Source: Mycolicibacterium sp. P1-5
GTDB taxonomy: Bacteria > Actinomycetota > Actinomycetes > Mycobacteriales > Mycobacteriaceae
Reading direction: 5' to 3'
Length of the DNA: 64,000 nt
Assembly: GCF_008329565.1 (NCBI RefSeq)
Contig: NZ_NPKT01000008.1
Span: 1 to 64,000, forward strand
The position numbers were made by a program, and so were the translations under genes. Within the stretch, counting starts at the first letter, position 1; each line of letters opens with the position of its first letter. The notes below the pieces were generated by a model. That model worked only from the letters and a program-made list of their open reading frames with translations. It was not told the origin of the DNA and searched no databases. Positions 17,388-26,248 of the stretch are shown piece after piece.

Positions 17388-18974
17388 ATGGCTGTCGACG
17401 TTGCCGTCACCACCAGCGCCGAAGCGGCGCACTACCGGGCCGCCGGCTGGTGGACGGACACGACGCTGTCCGATTGCATCCGCCGCAACGCCGGGACCGC
17501 ACCGGACAAGACCGCCTACCGCGACTTCGCCACCGGCCGCGCGCTGAGCTGGTCGCAGTTCGACAACGCCGCCACCAACCTGGCTGTACAGCTGCAGCGC
17601 CTGGGCGTGGCGCCCGGTGACCGGGTCGCGGTCTGGCACGGCGACAGCATCGCCATCCACGTTCTGCTGGTGGCAATCGAACGTTGCGGCGCGGTCAGCG
17701 TTGGACTCGGCGCGCGCGCCGGCGTGCGGGAGGCAGCGCAGATCATGCGGACCGCCCAACCGTCGCTTCTGGTCAGCGACGAGGGTCGCGCCGCGCAGGC
17801 CGCTGCGGCGGCCGCCGAGGTGTCGGTGCGCGACGTGGTGCTCGGTGCCGCCGGTCTCACCATCGACACCGCCCCCGGCTCGATGACCGGACTGTCACCG
17901 GTGGGGCCCGACGACCCCTTCCTGATCAACTCCACGTCGGGTACCACGGGTCTACCGAAATGTGTTGTACACACGCAGAATCGATGGCATTACTTTCACC
18001 AGAAAGCGGTCGCCAACGGTGAACTGACCGCCGACGACGTCTTCCTGCCGGTCATCCCCACCCCGTTCGGTTTCGGGATCTGGACCTCACATACGACACC
18101 GATCTACCTCGGTGCGACGACCGTGCGCATCGATCGGTTCGATGCTTCCGCGACCTGCGCTGCCATCGAACGCTACCGCGCGACGGTGTTGTGCTGTGTG
18201 AGTACACAATTGATGATGATTCTGGCCAACGACGCCTCGCGGCAGCATGACCTGTCCAGCCTGCGGGTGGTGTTCACCGGGGGTGAACCGCTGCCCTACA
18301 CCCAGGCCGCGCAGTTTGAGGAGCTGACCGGGGTGACGATTTTGCAGTTCTACGGGTCCAACGAGACCGGCATGCTCAGCGCCACCACCCTCAACGACTC
18401 CCTGCACCATCGGCTGCGAACCGCTGGGCGCATCGTCCCCGAGATGCAGGTCCGGTTGTTCGACGGCGACGACGACGTCACGAAATCCGGTCGCGGACAG
18501 CCGGTCTGCCGTGGCCCGGCGCTCAGCCTCGGCTATCTGGGTGGCACCGACCACGACAAGCTGTATACCAAGGACGGCTGGATGCGGATGGGTGACATCT
18601 GCGAGCTGGATGACGACGGCTACCTGGTGCTGGCAGGACGAACCTCGGACTTCATCCTGCGCGGCGGCAAGAACATCAGCGCGGTCGCGGTCGAGGAGGT
18701 CGTGGCCAGTCACCCCGCCATCGCGGTCGCCGCCGCGGTGGCCATGCCCGATCCCCTGTTCGGCGAGCGGGTGTGCGTATTCGCCGAACTCAAGAATCTC
18801 GCCGACACCCTCGAGTTGTCGGCCCTCGTCGAGCACCTCCTGCAGCAGGGCGTCTCCAAGGAACTTTTGCCCGAACGGCTCGAGGTGCTCGACGAGCTGC
18901 CGCGGTCCTCGGGCGGCAAGATCGCCAAAGGCCAACTCCGCGAGACCATTCAATTGATACTGGAGCGATCATGA
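17388..18974 (+). CDS. Acyl-CoA/aryl-CoA synthetase (AMP-forming ligase, FadD-like)
   Basis: A 528-aa ANL-superfamily enzyme that adenylates a carboxylic acid and transfers it to CoA. The P-loop NSTSGTTGLPK, the A5 motif FYGSNETG, the A8 hinge GRTSDFILRGGKNIS and the C-terminal SSGGKIAKGQL with the catalytic Lys are all present. No membrane segment is seen. The sequence around the A4 region (PVIPTPFGFG) resembles cyclohexanecarboxylate/benzoate-type ligases, so a cyclic or aromatic acid substrate is possible but unproven. ATG 17388 is placed by the leaderless promoter. The stop overlaps the aldolase start (ATGA), showing tight coupling. Confidence 0.9.
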   Translation: MAVDVAVTTSAEAAHYRAAGWWTDTTLSDCIRRNAGTAPDKTAYRDFATGRALSWSQFDNAATNLAVQLQRLGVAPGDRVAVWHGDSIAIHVLLVAIERCGAVSVGLGARAGVREAAQIMRTAQPSLLVSDEGRAAQAAAAAAEVSVRDVVLGAAGLTIDTAPGSMTGLSPVGPDDPFLINSTSGTTGLPKCVVHTQNRWHYFHQKAVANGELTADDVFLPVIPTPFGFGIWTSHTTPIYLGATTVRIDRFDASATCAAIERYRATVLCCVSTQLMMILANDASRQHDLSSLRVVFTGGEPLPYTQAAQFEELTGVTILQFYGSNETGMLSATTLNDSLHHRLRTAGRIVPEMQVRLFDGDDDVTKSGRGQPVCRGPALSLGYLGGTDHDKLYTKDGWMRMGDICELDDDGYLVLAGRTSDFILRGGKNISAVAVEEVVASHPAIAVAAAVAMPDPLFGERVCVFAELKNLADTLELSALVEHLLQQGVSKELLPERLEVLDELPRSSGGKIAKGQLRETIQLILERS

Positions 18975-19744
18975 GCACATCGGAAGTGCGCCGGGGCGGC
19001 CTGGGTGTCTGGGCGCCGTCGAAAACGCCGCCCATCGGCGTCGACCTCACCGACGAGCAGAAGATGGCGATCGCGTTCCGCCACCTCGCCGACATCGGCT
19101 TCGCCGAGAACATGGCCGGCCACATCACCTGGCAGCCCGACGGTCAGAAGGAGATGTTCGTCAACCCGTGGGGCCTGTGGTGGCAGGAGCTGACCGCATC
19201 CGACATCTGCGTCGTCGACGAGGACGCACATGTGGTCCGCGGCCGCTGGGATGTCACACCGGCCATCCACATCCACACCGAAATCCATCGGCAGCGACCC
19301 GATGCCAGGGTGGTGATCCACAACCACCCCTATTACGTCAGCCTCATCGCGGCACTCGGAATGCTTCCCGAGCTCGTCCACCAGACTGGGGCGTTGTTCC
19401 TCGACGACATGTATCTGGTCGAGAAGTACGACGGCGAGATCGACACTCCCTGGCGCGCAGCCGAACTAGCCGGTCAGATCGGATCGGCAAACCTGGTGAT
19501 CCTGGCCAACCACGGCGTCGTCGCCACCGGACATGATCTCGCCTCGGCGGTGTACCGCGCGGTGTCGATCGAACGGGTGTGCCGGTTGGCCTACGACGTG
19601 CTGGTCAGCGGACGAACCCCGTCGAAGATGAACCACGGTGACCTGGTCGGCATGCAGGCGTCACTGATCGAACGTGCCGCCGACGTCTACTGGGCCGGTG
19701 CGGCGCGCATGACCATCAAGGCCGACCGCGGCGTGCTGGACTGA
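18971..19744 (+). CDS. Class II aldolase/adducin family protein
   Basis: A 257-aa metal-dependent aldolase or decarboxylase-like enzyme of the fuculose-1-phosphate aldolase fold. Zinc ligands are visible as HIHTEIHR, with VVIHNHPYY, and a later His in ILANHGVVATG. Region AENMAGHITW supplies the substrate/phosphate loop. Members cleave or decarboxylate hydroxy acids. It is coupled to the CoA ligase by a 4-bp overlap and followed by the amidohydrolase after 14 bp. The reaction in this pathway is not known. Confidence 0.88.
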   Translation: MSTSEVRRGGLGVWAPSKTPPIGVDLTDEQKMAIAFRHLADIGFAENMAGHITWQPDGQKEMFVNPWGLWWQELTASDICVVDEDAHVVRGRWDVTPAIHIHTEIHRQRPDARVVIHNHPYYVSLIAALGMLPELVHQTGALFLDDMYLVEKYDGEIDTPWRAAELAGQIGSANLVILANHGVVATGHDLASAVYRAVSIERVCRLAYDVLVSGRTPSKMNHGDLVGMQASLIERAADVYWAGAARMTIKADRGVLD

Positions 19745-19758
19745 AAGGAAATCTGGCC

Positions 19759-21027
19759 ATGGCGTCCATCGACGAGCTGCAATCGAATCTGGACTTCACC
19801 ACCGCCAAGACCGGTGCGGACCGCACGGTGACCTTCCTGCCCGAACCCGAACGCGCCGAACGCTTTTACACAATGATCTCGGTCGACGATCACATCGTCG
19901 AGCCACCGGACACCTTCGAGGGCCGGGTGCCGAGCAAGTTCGCCGACCGGGCGCCACGGGTGGTCGACACCGAAGACGGCGGGCAGACCTGGATTTACGA
20001 CGACCAGTCGCTGCCCAATGTCGGCTTCAACGCCGTCGTCGGGCGGCCGGTGTCGGAGTACGGGTTCGAACCCGCCCGATTCGACGAAATGCGCCGCGGC
20101 GCCTGGGATATCCATGCCCGGGTCAAGGACATGGATATCAACGGCGTGTACGCGTCACTGAACTTCCCGTCGTTCCTGCCCGGTTTCGCCGGCCAGCGAC
20201 TGCAGCAGGTGACCACCGACCGCGACCTGGCGATGGCGTCGGTCCGCGCGTGGAACGACTGGCACCTCGAGGCGTGGGCCGGTTCGTATCCCGACCGGAT
20301 CATTCCCTGCCAGCTGCCGTGGCTGCTCGATCCGGAAGTCGGCGCCAACATGATCCGCGAGAACGCCGAACGCGGGTTCCACGCGGTGACCTTCAGCGAG
20401 AACCCGGCGATGCTCGGGCTGCCGACCATCCACTCCGGCTACTGGGAGCCGATGATGGCGGCCTGCGCGGAGACCGGCACCGTGGTCAATCTGCACATCG
20501 GGTCGTCGGGTACGTCACCGTCGACGACAGCAGACGCTCCGCCGGATGTGCCGGGTGTGCTGTTCTTCGCCTACGCCATCAGCGCGGCGGTGGACTGGCT
20601 CTACTCCGGTGTGTGCAGCCGATACCCGGATCTGCGAATCTGCTTGTCCGAAGGCGGAATCGGCTGGGTGGCCGGACTGTTGGACCGCCTTGACCACATG
20701 CTGAGCTATCACGAGATGTACGGGACGTGGAAGGCGCTGGGCGAGACGCTGACCCCGGCCGAGGTGTTCACCCGCAACTTCCGGTTCTGCGCAGTCGAAG
20801 ACCAGTCGTCGTTCATCCAGTACGACCGGATCGGTGCGGACAACATCATGCTGGAGGCCGACTATCCCCACTGTGACTCGACCTGGCCGCATACTCAGCG
20901 CACCATCCGCGAGCAGATCAGCGGACTGCCCGACCAGATCATCCAAAAGGTGACGTGGGAGAACGCGTCGCGGCTCTACCAGCATCCGGTGCCGGCAGCC
21001 GTGCAGCGCGATCCGAACGCTTTCTGA
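19759..21027 (+). CDS. Amidohydrolase family protein (ACMSD-like metal-dependent hydrolase/decarboxylase)
   Basis: A 422-aa TIM-barrel protein of the amidohydrolase_2 (ACMSD) group. ISVDDHIVEPPDTF is the N-terminal metal motif (Asp-His instead of HxH), then VNLHIGSSG supplies the central His, and EADYPHCDSTWPH the C-terminal Asp. Family members decarboxylate or hydrolyse aromatic/cyclic acids without oxygen. It is the last gene of the operon and meets the convergent hydroxyacid dehydrogenase stop with no gap. It acts in the cytosol. Confidence 0.88.
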   Translation: MASIDELQSNLDFTTAKTGADRTVTFLPEPERAERFYTMISVDDHIVEPPDTFEGRVPSKFADRAPRVVDTEDGGQTWIYDDQSLPNVGFNAVVGRPVSEYGFEPARFDEMRRGAWDIHARVKDMDINGVYASLNFPSFLPGFAGQRLQQVTTDRDLAMASVRAWNDWHLEAWAGSYPDRIIPCQLPWLLDPEVGANMIRENAERGFHAVTFSENPAMLGLPTIHSGYWEPMMAACAETGTVVNLHIGSSGTSPSTTADAPPDVPGVLFFAYAISAAVDWLYSGVCSRYPDLRICLSEGGIGWVAGLLDRLDHMLSYHEMYGTWKALGETLTPAEVFTRNFRFCAVEDQSSFIQYDRIGADNIMLEADYPHCDSTWPHTQRTIREQISGLPDQIIQKVTWENASRLYQHPVPAAVQRDPNAF

Positions 21028-21975
21028 TCAGCGGCGGTCCAGCCAATCGGCGATAGCGACGACGCCGTCGCGGTAGAAGATGCGGTACGGGCGGTCGGCG
21101 ACATAGCCGATGTGCGGGGTGGCGATCACGTTGTCCAGGGTGCGCAGCGGGTGCCCTTGCGGCAGCGGCTCGGTGCCGAAGACGTCGAGCGCGGCCTTGA
21201 TGGTGCTGGACTTCAGGGCCGTCACCAGTGCCGCCTCGTCGACAATGGGTCCGCGAGAGGTGTTGACCAGCACTGCGTTTCGTTTCAGCTGCGCCAACTC
21301 GGATGCACCGATGAGGCCGGCGGAACGCTCACTGAGCTTCATGTGGATGGTCAGCACGTCCGATCGGCTGAACAACTCGTCCTTGTCGACGTAGGTCGCG
21401 CCGGCCTCGGCGGCCGCCTCCGAGGTGAGGTTCTGGCTCCAGGCGATGACCTCCATGCCGAATGCCTCACCGATCCGGGCGACCCGCGCACCGATGCGGC
21501 CCAGTCCGAGAACGCCGAGCACCCGACCGGACAGTTCGCGGCCCACCGATGTCTGCCATCCGCCGTCGCGGACCGAGCGCGCCTCGGTCACCAGATCGCG
21601 GGCGCCGGCCAGGATAAGCGCCCAGGTCAGTTCGACCGTCGATGCCACGGTGCCGCCGGTGGTTCCGACATGGATGCCGTGGTCCTCGGCGGCCGCCATG
21701 TCGATAGCGGCGTTGAACGGCCCGGTGGAGGCGATCATCTTCAGATTCGGCAGGCGTTCGATGATGCTGCGCGGCAACGGTGTCCGTTCCCGCATCACGA
21801 ACACGACATCGAAGGGGGTCAGGCGCGCGACGAGTTCGTCGGCGTCGGCCACGTGGTCGTTGAACACCGTGATGTCGGCGCGGCCGGAGACAGAGGACCA
21901 GTCGGCCATTTCGAGGGCCACATTCTGGTAGTCGTCGAGGACTGCCACTTGCACGCATCCGGTATCACTGGTCAT
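21028..21975 (-). CDS. D-2-hydroxyacid dehydrogenase family protein
   Basis: A 315-aa NAD-dependent enzyme related to phosphoglycerate dehydrogenase and formate dehydrogenase-like proteins. The NAD-binding GLGRIGARVARIG is followed by the signature LKRNAVLVNTSRGPIVDE, with the catalytic Arg, then Glu in DVFGTEPLP and His in IATPHIGYV. Such enzymes reduce 2-keto acids to D-hydroxy acids. It is convergent with the catabolic operon and may handle a keto or hydroxy acid from it, but it is transcribed separately. The start ATG is 54 bp from a large palindrome. Confidence 0.9.
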   Translation of the reverse strand: MTSDTGCVQVAVLDDYQNVALEMADWSSVSGRADITVFNDHVADADELVARLTPFDVVFVMRERTPLPRSIIERLPNLKMIASTGPFNAAIDMAAAEDHGIHVGTTGGTVASTVELTWALILAGARDLVTEARSVRDGGWQTSVGRELSGRVLGVLGLGRIGARVARIGEAFGMEVIAWSQNLTSEAAAEAGATYVDKDELFSRSDVLTIHMKLSERSAGLIGASELAQLKRNAVLVNTSRGPIVDEAALVTALKSSTIKAALDVFGTEPLPQGHPLRTLDNVIATPHIGYVADRPYRIFYRDGVVAIADWLDRR

Positions 21976-22028
21976 GCCCGCAGGCTAATCCGATCGGGGC
22001 TAGAGTCAACGACCAGTCACCATCGTGA

Positions 22029-22073
22029 TTTCGGCGCGTTATCCGCCGCTGAGCGGCGGATAACGCGCCGAAA
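22029..22073. repeat. 45-nt perfect palindrome in a divergent promoter region
   Basis: Two perfect 22-bp arms (22029-22050 and 22052-22073) around a single G; the arm begins TTTCGGCGCGTTATC and ends CGCCGCT. It lies between the divergent starts of the hydroxyacid dehydrogenase (21975) and the Ddn-like gene (22114), so it is not placed as a terminator. It may be a REP/BIME-type element, a large operator or a cruciform site. Confidence 0.9.
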
Positions 22074-22113
22074 CCGCGGGAATAGTTCAAACACGACAGG
22101 AGTTGAGCGGTCC

Positions 22114-22536
22114 ATGACTGAGCACGCGGAACTGAGCCCCACCGATTGGGTGCGCGAACAGACCGAACAGATTTTGAAACAAGGCACCACCGACGGCGTC
22201 CACATCATGGACCGCCCGGTCGTGCTGTACACCACGACCGGGGCCAAGTCGGGCAAGAAGCGCTACGTGCCGTTGATGCGCGTCGAGGAGAACGGCCGCT
22301 ACGCCATGGTCGCCTCCAAAGGCGGCGACCCGGCGCATCCGTCGTGGTACTTCAACGTCAAGGCCAACCCGACCGTCACTGCCCAGGATGGCGACAAGAC
22401 CGTCACCCTGACCGCCCGCGAGCTTTCCGGTGACGAGCGCGAGCACTGGTGGAAGCTGGCCGTCGAGGCCTACCCGCCGTACGCGGAGTACCAGACCAAG
22501 ACCGACCGGTTGATCCCGGTTTTCGTGCTCGAGTAG
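22114..22536 (+). CDS. Ddn-family nitroreductase-like deazaflavin-dependent protein
   Basis: A 140-aa F420/flavin-binding split-barrel protein of the Ddn (Rv3547-like) family, which is expanded in mycobacteria. Typical segments are VVLYTTTGAKSGKKRYVPLM, then YAMVASKGGDPAHPSWYFN and NPTVTAQDG, followed by the C-terminal YPPYAEYQTKTDR and an IPVFVLE ending. Members reduce quinones or nitro drugs with F420H2. The start ATG has AGGAG about 10 nt upstream. Monocistronic on this strand. Confidence 0.92.
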   Translation: MTEHAELSPTDWVREQTEQILKQGTTDGVHIMDRPVVLYTTTGAKSGKKRYVPLMRVEENGRYAMVASKGGDPAHPSWYFNVKANPTVTAQDGDKTVTLTARELSGDEREHWWKLAVEAYPPYAEYQTKTDRLIPVFVLE

Positions 22537-22577
22537 CGCTGACAGCCACGCGAGCACAGGTACCCCGAACGGCTCGC

Positions 22578-25103
22578 TCAGGGTGCGGGGGTCACGACCA
22601 CGCTGACGGTCGTCGCACCGGAGTCCGAGGCGATCACGAGTCGGGCAGCGTTGGCCGCCGAAACGACGTGGCCACCGGTGACAGTCACCTGGTAGCCGCT
22701 CGGGAATTCCACGTGCGGGACGGAAATCATGGTCAGCGCGCCGTCGGCGAACGTTCCGGAGCCATCGATCTTCGCGGTGGAATACCCGAAAGTGAAGGTG
22801 CCATCGGTGAATGACAAGTTCATCGGTGTGCCGGAGACAAGCTGCGGGTACGGCGAGGCCAACGTCCGCAGGTTGCCGATGTTCACGTTGTCGCCCGTGG
22901 GGTCGTTCATCGGGTTGTAGACCAGACCCTCGACATCGGGCGACCCGGTGATGTCACCCACGCCGGTGTAGGCCCAATCGGCCCAACTCATGAAGTACCG
23001 GTCGCCGGATCGCATCTCCTTGGTGAGCGTATCGATGTCATTGGTGGCGCCGAACTCGTTCATCATCGCCGGAACATTGTGCTGCTTCGAGTAATCCGCT
23101 GCTTGCGCCGCGAGTGTGTCAGTGATCTTGGTGCACAACACGCCGCCGATCGGGCCGCAGTAATTGTGGAATGCCAGAACGTAGTTCGGGTCGTTGAGTT
23201 GTCCCAACAGGGCTATCGGGATACCGAGCAGGGTGGGGATTTCGGTGACCGCGGGGTTGGGCGGTTCCAGGTAGAGCGGCGTGGTCCCGTCGACCGAGCG
23301 GATGGCGGCAGCGACCTGGTTGTACATCGGGGTGAGTTGCTGCGTCGCGAAGAACGAGCCGCCGAGCAATGCGACCGGGTAGTTCGAGCCTGGGAACGGC
23401 TCGTTCATGATGTCGTAGCCGATGACCGCGGAATTGCCGCTGAAGTAGCTCGCGACGTGCTGCCACGACATTGCGTAATTGTCCAGCAGCCCAATGCCAT
23501 TCGGCGCGGTGGCATTACCCCAGAACGCGTCCCAGGCATGTGCCTGGGCGCCGTTGACATAGTAGTTGCCCGGAAATCCCGAGTTCGGGTTGGGCCGCCC
23601 GCCGCCGTCGGACGCCCATTCGGGGGCGCCCTCACCGTAGAACGTTCCGCTGTAGAGGTCCTGATGCATGTCGATGACCGTGTAGATGCCGTGGTCGGCC
23701 AACATCTGCACAGTCGCCTTGATCGAGTCGAGGTAGGCGGTATTGATTTCACCCGGGTGCGGTTCCACGGCAGCCCAGATCACGCCGAGACGCACCACAT
23801 TGAACCCGTTGTCCTCAAGGAATTGCGCGTCCGCTTCGTCGAAGCCACTCACGGACGGTTCATAGGGCGCCAGCTTGTACACCTCGTTGACGCCGTGCAG
23901 GATGACGGCCTGCCCGTCACTGTTGGTGAGCCAGGTACCGATCTGCGACAGTGGCGGCACCGATCCGTTGGGGGTTGACGCCGTGGCGGTCGCCCCGGAA
24001 TTACCAACGGCACCATGGCTTCCGAGCCAGCCGGCGGTGCCGCCCGCGCCGCCGAGCGCAGGCAGTTGCGTCGAGTTACCGCCGACGCTGCTCTTGCCGG
24101 CGTTGCCACCGTCGCCGCCGCTACCGAGGAACGCCGCGCCGTTACCACCGCGACCACCACGGCCGCCGTCGGTGCCGTCGCCACCGGCGCCGCCGTCACC
24201 GCCGATACCGAAGACCAGACCGGTTCCGTCGCCGCCCGCTCCGCCGACTCCCCCGACCGCGCCAACAACGGCGGCACCCGCGTTGCCGCCTGCTCCGCCG
24301 ATACCCATGAGCTGCCCGCCGGCTCCGCCCGCACCGCCATCGGCGCCGGCTCCCCCGGTCCCGCCGGCTCCACCGTTGCCCACAGCCCCGGCTCGTCCGC
24401 CCGCGCCACCGTCAACGCCGTCCTCGGTGCTGGTCCACCCGGCACCACCGTCGCCGAGGAGCCAGCCGCCGGCACCGCCGTTGTGGTTGGCCGCAGTGCC
24501 GTCAGCGCCGTTGCCGATCACATAGGACCCGGCCGCCGAGTTGATGAAGTCGTCGACCTGTCGACCGATTTCGCTTGCGATCCAGGCTTGTACGACGATA
24601 TGAAGCGGGGTGTAGATCACCTGTTGGAACACCGCGGTCAAGTTCGGAGGCACAGCGATCTGCGCCACCGACGACGACGCAATCGGCGTTGCCGTGGCAG
24701 CGACCGGTACCGGGGCGGCGGGTCTTTCTGTGGACGCGGTTGCGGACCTGCTTCCGGCATACGAAGTTTCCAACGCGCCGACGACCGTCGAGAGTGCTAC
24801 CTCGGCCGCGTTGACCGGCCCACTGGGAGCAGCGGCCGCGCGAGCGGTCGCTTTCGCTGACACCGGTGACGTCACCGTCCGCGTGGATGTAGGCCGTTTG
24901 GGCGTCGGATTGTCGGTTGCTTTGGTTGCTCGCGGGGCACTCGGGCCGGCAGCGTGGCCGCGAGCCGAGGAGGCCGCGGGACGCTGGCCGGTGGAGTCAC
25001 CGGAGTCTGCCCACGCCACCGCACTCGCCGAGGCCAGCGCCGCGCCGATACCCAACGCGATCGCCAAACCACCGACCCGACCGATGTGAGCGGAGGCGTT
25101 CAT
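22578..25103 (-). CDS. Secreted PGRS-linked GH5 endoglycoceramidase-like glycosidase
   Basis: An 841-aa exported protein with four parts. Residues 1-32 are a signal peptide; about 33-190 is a Pro/Ala/Thr linker with a helical patch (AVFQQVIYTPLHIVVQAWI). About 195-370 is a glycine-rich PGRS tract of GGAGG/GDG repeats, and about 385-760 a GH5 barrel followed by a C-terminal beta-sandwich. The barrel has ILHGVNE, NGFNVVRLGVIW and VIDMHQDLYSG, the acid/base E568 in DIMNEPFPG and the nucleophile E683 in MMNEFGATND. HGVN and MHQD segments are those of endoglycoceramidases, which cut the oligosaccharide from glycosphingolipids. There is no PE or PPE domain. It is convergent with the Ddn gene. The lipid substrate is inferred. 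Confidence 0.88.
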   Translation of the reverse strand: MNASAHIGRVGGLAIALGIGAALASASAVAWADSGDSTGQRPAASSARGHAAGPSAPRATKATDNPTPKRPTSTRTVTSPVSAKATARAAAAPSGPVNAAEVALSTVVGALETSYAGSRSATASTERPAAPVPVAATATPIASSSVAQIAVPPNLTAVFQQVIYTPLHIVVQAWIASEIGRQVDDFINSAAGSYVIGNGADGTAANHNGGAGGWLLGDGGAGWTSTEDGVDGGAGGRAGAVGNGGAGGTGGAGADGGAGGAGGQLMGIGGAGGNAGAAVVGAVGGVGGAGGDGTGLVFGIGGDGGAGGDGTDGGRGGRGGNGAAFLGSGGDGGNAGKSSVGGNSTQLPALGGAGGTAGWLGSHGAVGNSGATATASTPNGSVPPLSQIGTWLTNSDGQAVILHGVNEVYKLAPYEPSVSGFDEADAQFLEDNGFNVVRLGVIWAAVEPHPGEINTAYLDSIKATVQMLADHGIYTVIDMHQDLYSGTFYGEGAPEWASDGGGRPNPNSGFPGNYYVNGAQAHAWDAFWGNATAPNGIGLLDNYAMSWQHVASYFSGNSAVIGYDIMNEPFPGSNYPVALLGGSFFATQQLTPMYNQVAAAIRSVDGTTPLYLEPPNPAVTEIPTLLGIPIALLGQLNDPNYVLAFHNYCGPIGGVLCTKITDTLAAQAADYSKQHNVPAMMNEFGATNDIDTLTKEMRSGDRYFMSWADWAYTGVGDITGSPDVEGLVYNPMNDPTGDNVNIGNLRTLASPYPQLVSGTPMNLSFTDGTFTFGYSTAKIDGSGTFADGALTMISVPHVEFPSGYQVTVTGGHVVSAANAARLVIASDSGATTVSVVVTPAP

Positions 25104-25168
25104 GCATCTGTGTATACGGGACCGGGCCCGACGGCGGAGTCAATTTGCCGCCTCGCAAAGCAGGCTTC

Positions 25169-26248
25169 TCAACTCTGTCGGCGCGGAGGCGTTATCGATT
25201 CGGCGCCCTGACGGTGTAGTTCGGCGGCGTTCGTGTCGTCGGCGGGGTAGGCGTGGATCATCGCAGTGGTGAGTTTGGGCACGGCGTGGATGAGATCGTG
25301 CTCGGCATCGTGGGCGATCCGATGGGCCTCGGCCAGGCTCAGTGCGCGATCGATGTCGAGCTCGGCGTCGGCGTGGAGGCGGTGTCCGATCCAGCGCATG
25401 CGCACGCTGCGTACTGACCGAACCCCGGGCCTGGCGGCCAGGGTGGCTTCGGCGGTGTCGATCAATTCTGGGTCGACACCGTCGAGGAGGCGACGGAACA
25501 CGTCGCGCACGGCGGTGCGCAGCACGGCCAGGATGGCCACGGTGATGAGCAGCCCGATGATGGGGTCGGCCAGCGGGAAGCCCAGGGCCACACCGCCTGC
25601 GGCGAACAGGACGGCCAGCGAGGTGAATCCATCGGTGCGAGCGTGTAGTCCATCGGCGACCAGGGCTGCTGATCCGATACGTCGACCGACCCGGATGCGG
25701 TAGAGGGCCACCCATTCGTTGCCGATGAAGCCGACCACACCGGCCAGCGCGACCCAACCGACATTGGTGATGGGCTGTGGGTGAATGAGCCGTGTGATGG
25801 CTTCGTAGCCGGCGATGATCGCCGACATGGTGATCATGGCGACCACAAACAGCCCAGCCAGATCCTCAGCGCGCCCGAAGCCGTAGGTGTAGCGCCTGGT
25901 GGCCGCTTTGGTGCTGAGCGCGAAGGCAATCCACAGCGGCACTGCGGTCAGCGCATCGGAGAAGTTGTGGACCGTGTCGGCGGCCAGCGCGATCGACCCG
26001 GAGAGGACGACGATGACGATCTGCACGATCGCGGTGATCCCCAGAACCAGCAGGCTGAGCTTGACGGCTCGGATACCGGCGGCACTGGACTCCAGTGCGT
26101 TGTCGAGGCTGTCGGCTGCATCGTGGGAATGCGGGGCGAAGATCTCAGTGATCACACCCCGCAGGCCCTCGCGGTGGTTGTGACCGTGGGAATGCCCATG
26201 GTCAACGCCGTGCGTATGACGGTGGCTCCATTGGTCGTGATCGGTCAT
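25169..26248 (-). CDS. Cation diffusion facilitator (CDF) metal exporter
   Basis: A 359-aa inner-membrane antiporter of the CDF family. The N-terminus is very His-rich (HRHTHGVDHGHSHGHNH), followed by six hydrophobic helices. Helix II has the metal site HNFSD (residues of ADTVHNFSDALTA) and helix V HARTDGFTS. A cytosolic C-terminal ferredoxin-like domain follows (GVRSVRSVRMRWIGHRLHAD). Zn(II), and possibly Co/Ni, export is the family norm. The ATG overlaps the ArsR stop (ATGA), so export and repressor are cotranslated. Confidence 0.92.
   Translation of the reverse strand: MTDHDQWSHRHTHGVDHGHSHGHNHREGLRGVITEIFAPHSHDAADSLDNALESSAAGIRAVKLSLLVLGITAIVQIVIVVLSGSIALAADTVHNFSDALTAVPLWIAFALSTKAATRRYTYGFGRAEDLAGLFVVAMITMSAIIAGYEAITRLIHPQPITNVGWVALAGVVGFIGNEWVALYRIRVGRRIGSAALVADGLHARTDGFTSLAVLFAAGGVALGFPLADPIIGLLITVAILAVLRTAVRDVFRRLLDGVDPELIDTAEATLAARPGVRSVRSVRMRWIGHRLHADAELDIDRALSLAEAHRIAHDAEHDLIHAVPKLTTAMIHAYPADDTNAAELHRQGAESITPPRRQS

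Noticed and set aside
22029..22073. Palindrome as a bidirectional terminator
   Set aside because: Both flanking genes start, not end, next to it, and there is no U-tract on either strand.
23950..24530. Tandem repeats that could be taken for CRISPR or a satellite
   Set aside because: They are the codons of a Gly-rich PGRS tract in an open coding frame, with no regular spacer structure.
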